Below are positions 5,300 to 6,021 of a stretch of DNA of 6,021 bases, one piece after another; within the stretch, counting starts at the first letter, position 1; every line of letters begins with the position of its first letter. The DNA comes from Thermoplasmatota archaeon (GTDB lineage: Archaea; Thermoplasmatota; Thermoplasmata; Halarchaeoplasmatales; Halarchaeoplasmataceae). The notes under the pieces are model-generated. The model made no database searches and was not told the DNA's origin. It worked only from the letters and a program-made list of their open reading frames with translations. A program made the translations under genes and the position numbers. The stretch lies in contig JAHENW010000164.1 in NCBI GenBank assembly GCA_018610025.1, positions 1 through 6,021 of the forward strand, read 5' to 3'.

Positions 5300-5653
5300 A
5301 TGTGTAGATATAGATATGGAGACTCTAAATGCGCACACCCTAAGAATGTAGCTACTGAATGTGTGGGTGAAGATAACTGTACTTGTAAAGACGACGATCT
5401 GGAGGACCTACAGCCGCCTTCGGATATGCAGAACTCTTCTGGTTTTCAAGAGAAGACAGATGAGATATCAGAGAGTGAAGAAGATACCTGCCCCATGACC
5501 GAATGTGGTGTTTACTGCGAGAAATTCAATAGGTTCTACTGTGCCGGTGAGGATAACTGTCAGACGGAAGATGAGTATCTCGAGCACATGAACGAGTATG
5601 GCGGTGTGGATATAGAAAGAGATAGAGAGGACGGACCGGACGAGATGAGATAG
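5300..5653 (+). CDS. Small acidic cysteine-rich protein with duplicated Cys module (protein H)
   Basis: The protein has 117 residues from ATG 5300. A GTG at 5246 would add 18 residues but has no ribosome binding site and overlaps the TATA-like boxes; GGATGGGATG lies just before 5300. The protein has ten cysteines. Module 1 (Cys2, Cys11, Cys21, Cys27) and module 2 (Cys64, Cys73, Cys81, Cys87) share the pattern C-x8-C-x(7-9)-C-[VA]-GEDN-C. They are joined by an acidic, low-complexity linker (residues 30-63). Extra cysteines are Cys29 and Cys69. The tail (88-117) is very acidic. There is no signal peptide or TM segment. The paired four-Cys sets suggest two metal sites (zinc or iron-sulphur) or disulphides; I cannot tell which. 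The family is not recognised. Confidence 0.75.
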   Translation: MCRYRYGDSKCAHPKNVATECVGEDNCTCKDDDLEDLQPPSDMQNSSGFQEKTDEISESEEDTCPMTECGVYCEKFNRFYCAGEDNCQTEDEYLEHMNEYGGVDIERDREDGPDEMR

Positions 5654-5667
5654 AGCCTGTTTATCCC

Positions 5668-6021
5668 TCAATCAGTGGCTAGATCATCTCCACCAAAGAA
5701 TGCCGTCTGGACGGTGCTGTAGATATCTTCTATCCCCTTGCCCTCGAGAGCCGATACCGGAGGCAATTCCTCCTCTAGGCTCATGTTCTGTATGCTTTTG
5801 ATGAGTTCTATAGCCACCTGTGTTTCCCTTGTTCCCTGCTCCCTGAGCGCCATGTCGAGTTTCCAATGATCCGACGCCCATGTTCTGATCCTCTCCACTT
5901 CTTCCTCAGAAAGCACATCAGACTTGGCGAGAACCGGGTAGTAGGGCACGTCGAATCGGAACTGGGTGGTGGCTGCCAGGAGAAGAAGGGAAACGAATCC
6001 CGAGGGCTGTTTGGAGAGAAC
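5668..6021 (-). CDS. GPN-loop GTPase, C-terminal part (5' end outside window)
   Basis: The minus-strand frame is open from the right edge to the stop at 5668-5670, giving the last 117 residues. The fragment starts VLSKQPSGFVSLLLLAATTQ, the conserved segment before the G4 motif in archaeal and eukaryotic GPN-loop GTPases (PAB0955/XAB1 family). It continues PYYPVLAKSDVLSEEEVERI, which holds the G4 position, then a helical insert, PPVSALEGKGIEDIY at the G5 position, and an FFGGDDL tail. Family members are homodimeric GTPases, in eukaryotes linked to RNA polymerase assembly; the archaeal role is not settled. The G4 motif reads AKSD rather than NKxD. The GTG at 5949 is internal and not a start, because coding similarity continues upstream. 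The gene ends 14 nt from the convergent Cys-rich gene. Confidence 0.85.
   Translation of the reverse strand, partial: VLSKQPSGFVSLLLLAATTQFRFDVPYYPVLAKSDVLSEEEVERIRTWASDHWKLDMALREQGTRETQVAIELIKSIQNMSLEEELPPVSALEGKGIEDIYSTVQTAFFGGDDLATD

Noticed and set aside
5654..5667. Bidirectional terminator between the convergent genes
   Set aside because: The 14-nt gap lacks a hairpin or a long T tract on either strand, so I cannot support one.

Overview
The window looks archaeal and most likely euryarchaeotal. The signs are a class III (archaeal type IV pilin-like) signal segment on a large surface protein, strong GGAGG/GAGGTG ribosome binding sites, two TTG starts, AT-rich TATA-like boxes with purine-rich upstream (BRE-like) bases, frequent AGG/AGA/ATA codons, and the C-terminal part of an archaeal GPN-loop GTPase. 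A member of Thermoplasmatota is my best guess, but nothing here is diagnostic below phylum. I see no rRNA, tRNA, CRISPR array or insertion sequence.

Layout: (1) Positions 1-2425, minus strand, hold the first 808 codons of a very long secreted, membrane-anchored protein. It has an archaeal pilin-type N-terminus, then two copies of a CARDB-like domain followed by a domain opening with a V-L-V-V-D-D-D strand. The 3' end lies beyond the left edge. (2) Positions 2426-2716 are a divergent promoter region with two opposing TATA-like boxes, a 12-bp perfect palindrome, a matching half-palindrome and a 12-bp tandem repeat. (3) Positions 2717-5219, plus strand, form a tight run of seven small genes with overlaps or gaps of 16 nt or less, almost certainly one operon. 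They encode a soluble coiled-coil protein, two single-TM coiled-coil proteins, a second soluble coiled-coil protein that is a diverged paralogue of the first, a basic protein with a C-terminal zinc ribbon, a protein with two PRC-barrel-like halves, and a third small TM/coiled-coil protein. (4) Positions 5300-5653, plus strand, encode a small acidic cysteine-rich protein built from a duplicated C-x8-C-x(7-9)-C-[VA]-GEDN-C module, probably with its own promoter. (5) Positions 5668-6021, minus strand, hold the C-terminal 117 residues of a GPN-loop GTPase convergent with it.

Working picture (inference): the seven-gene operon could build a membrane-associated assembly on the cytoplasmic side. Three proteins have an N-terminal membrane anchor followed by positive residues, which puts their coiled coils inside. 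Two soluble paralogous coiled-coil proteins, a PRC-barrel protein and a zinc-ribbon protein would be partners. The divergent pilin-like protein would face the outside, and a shared GGAAATTT element near both divergent promoters hints at co-regulation. I do not recognise this set as a named system, and it is the best candidate here for something undescribed.
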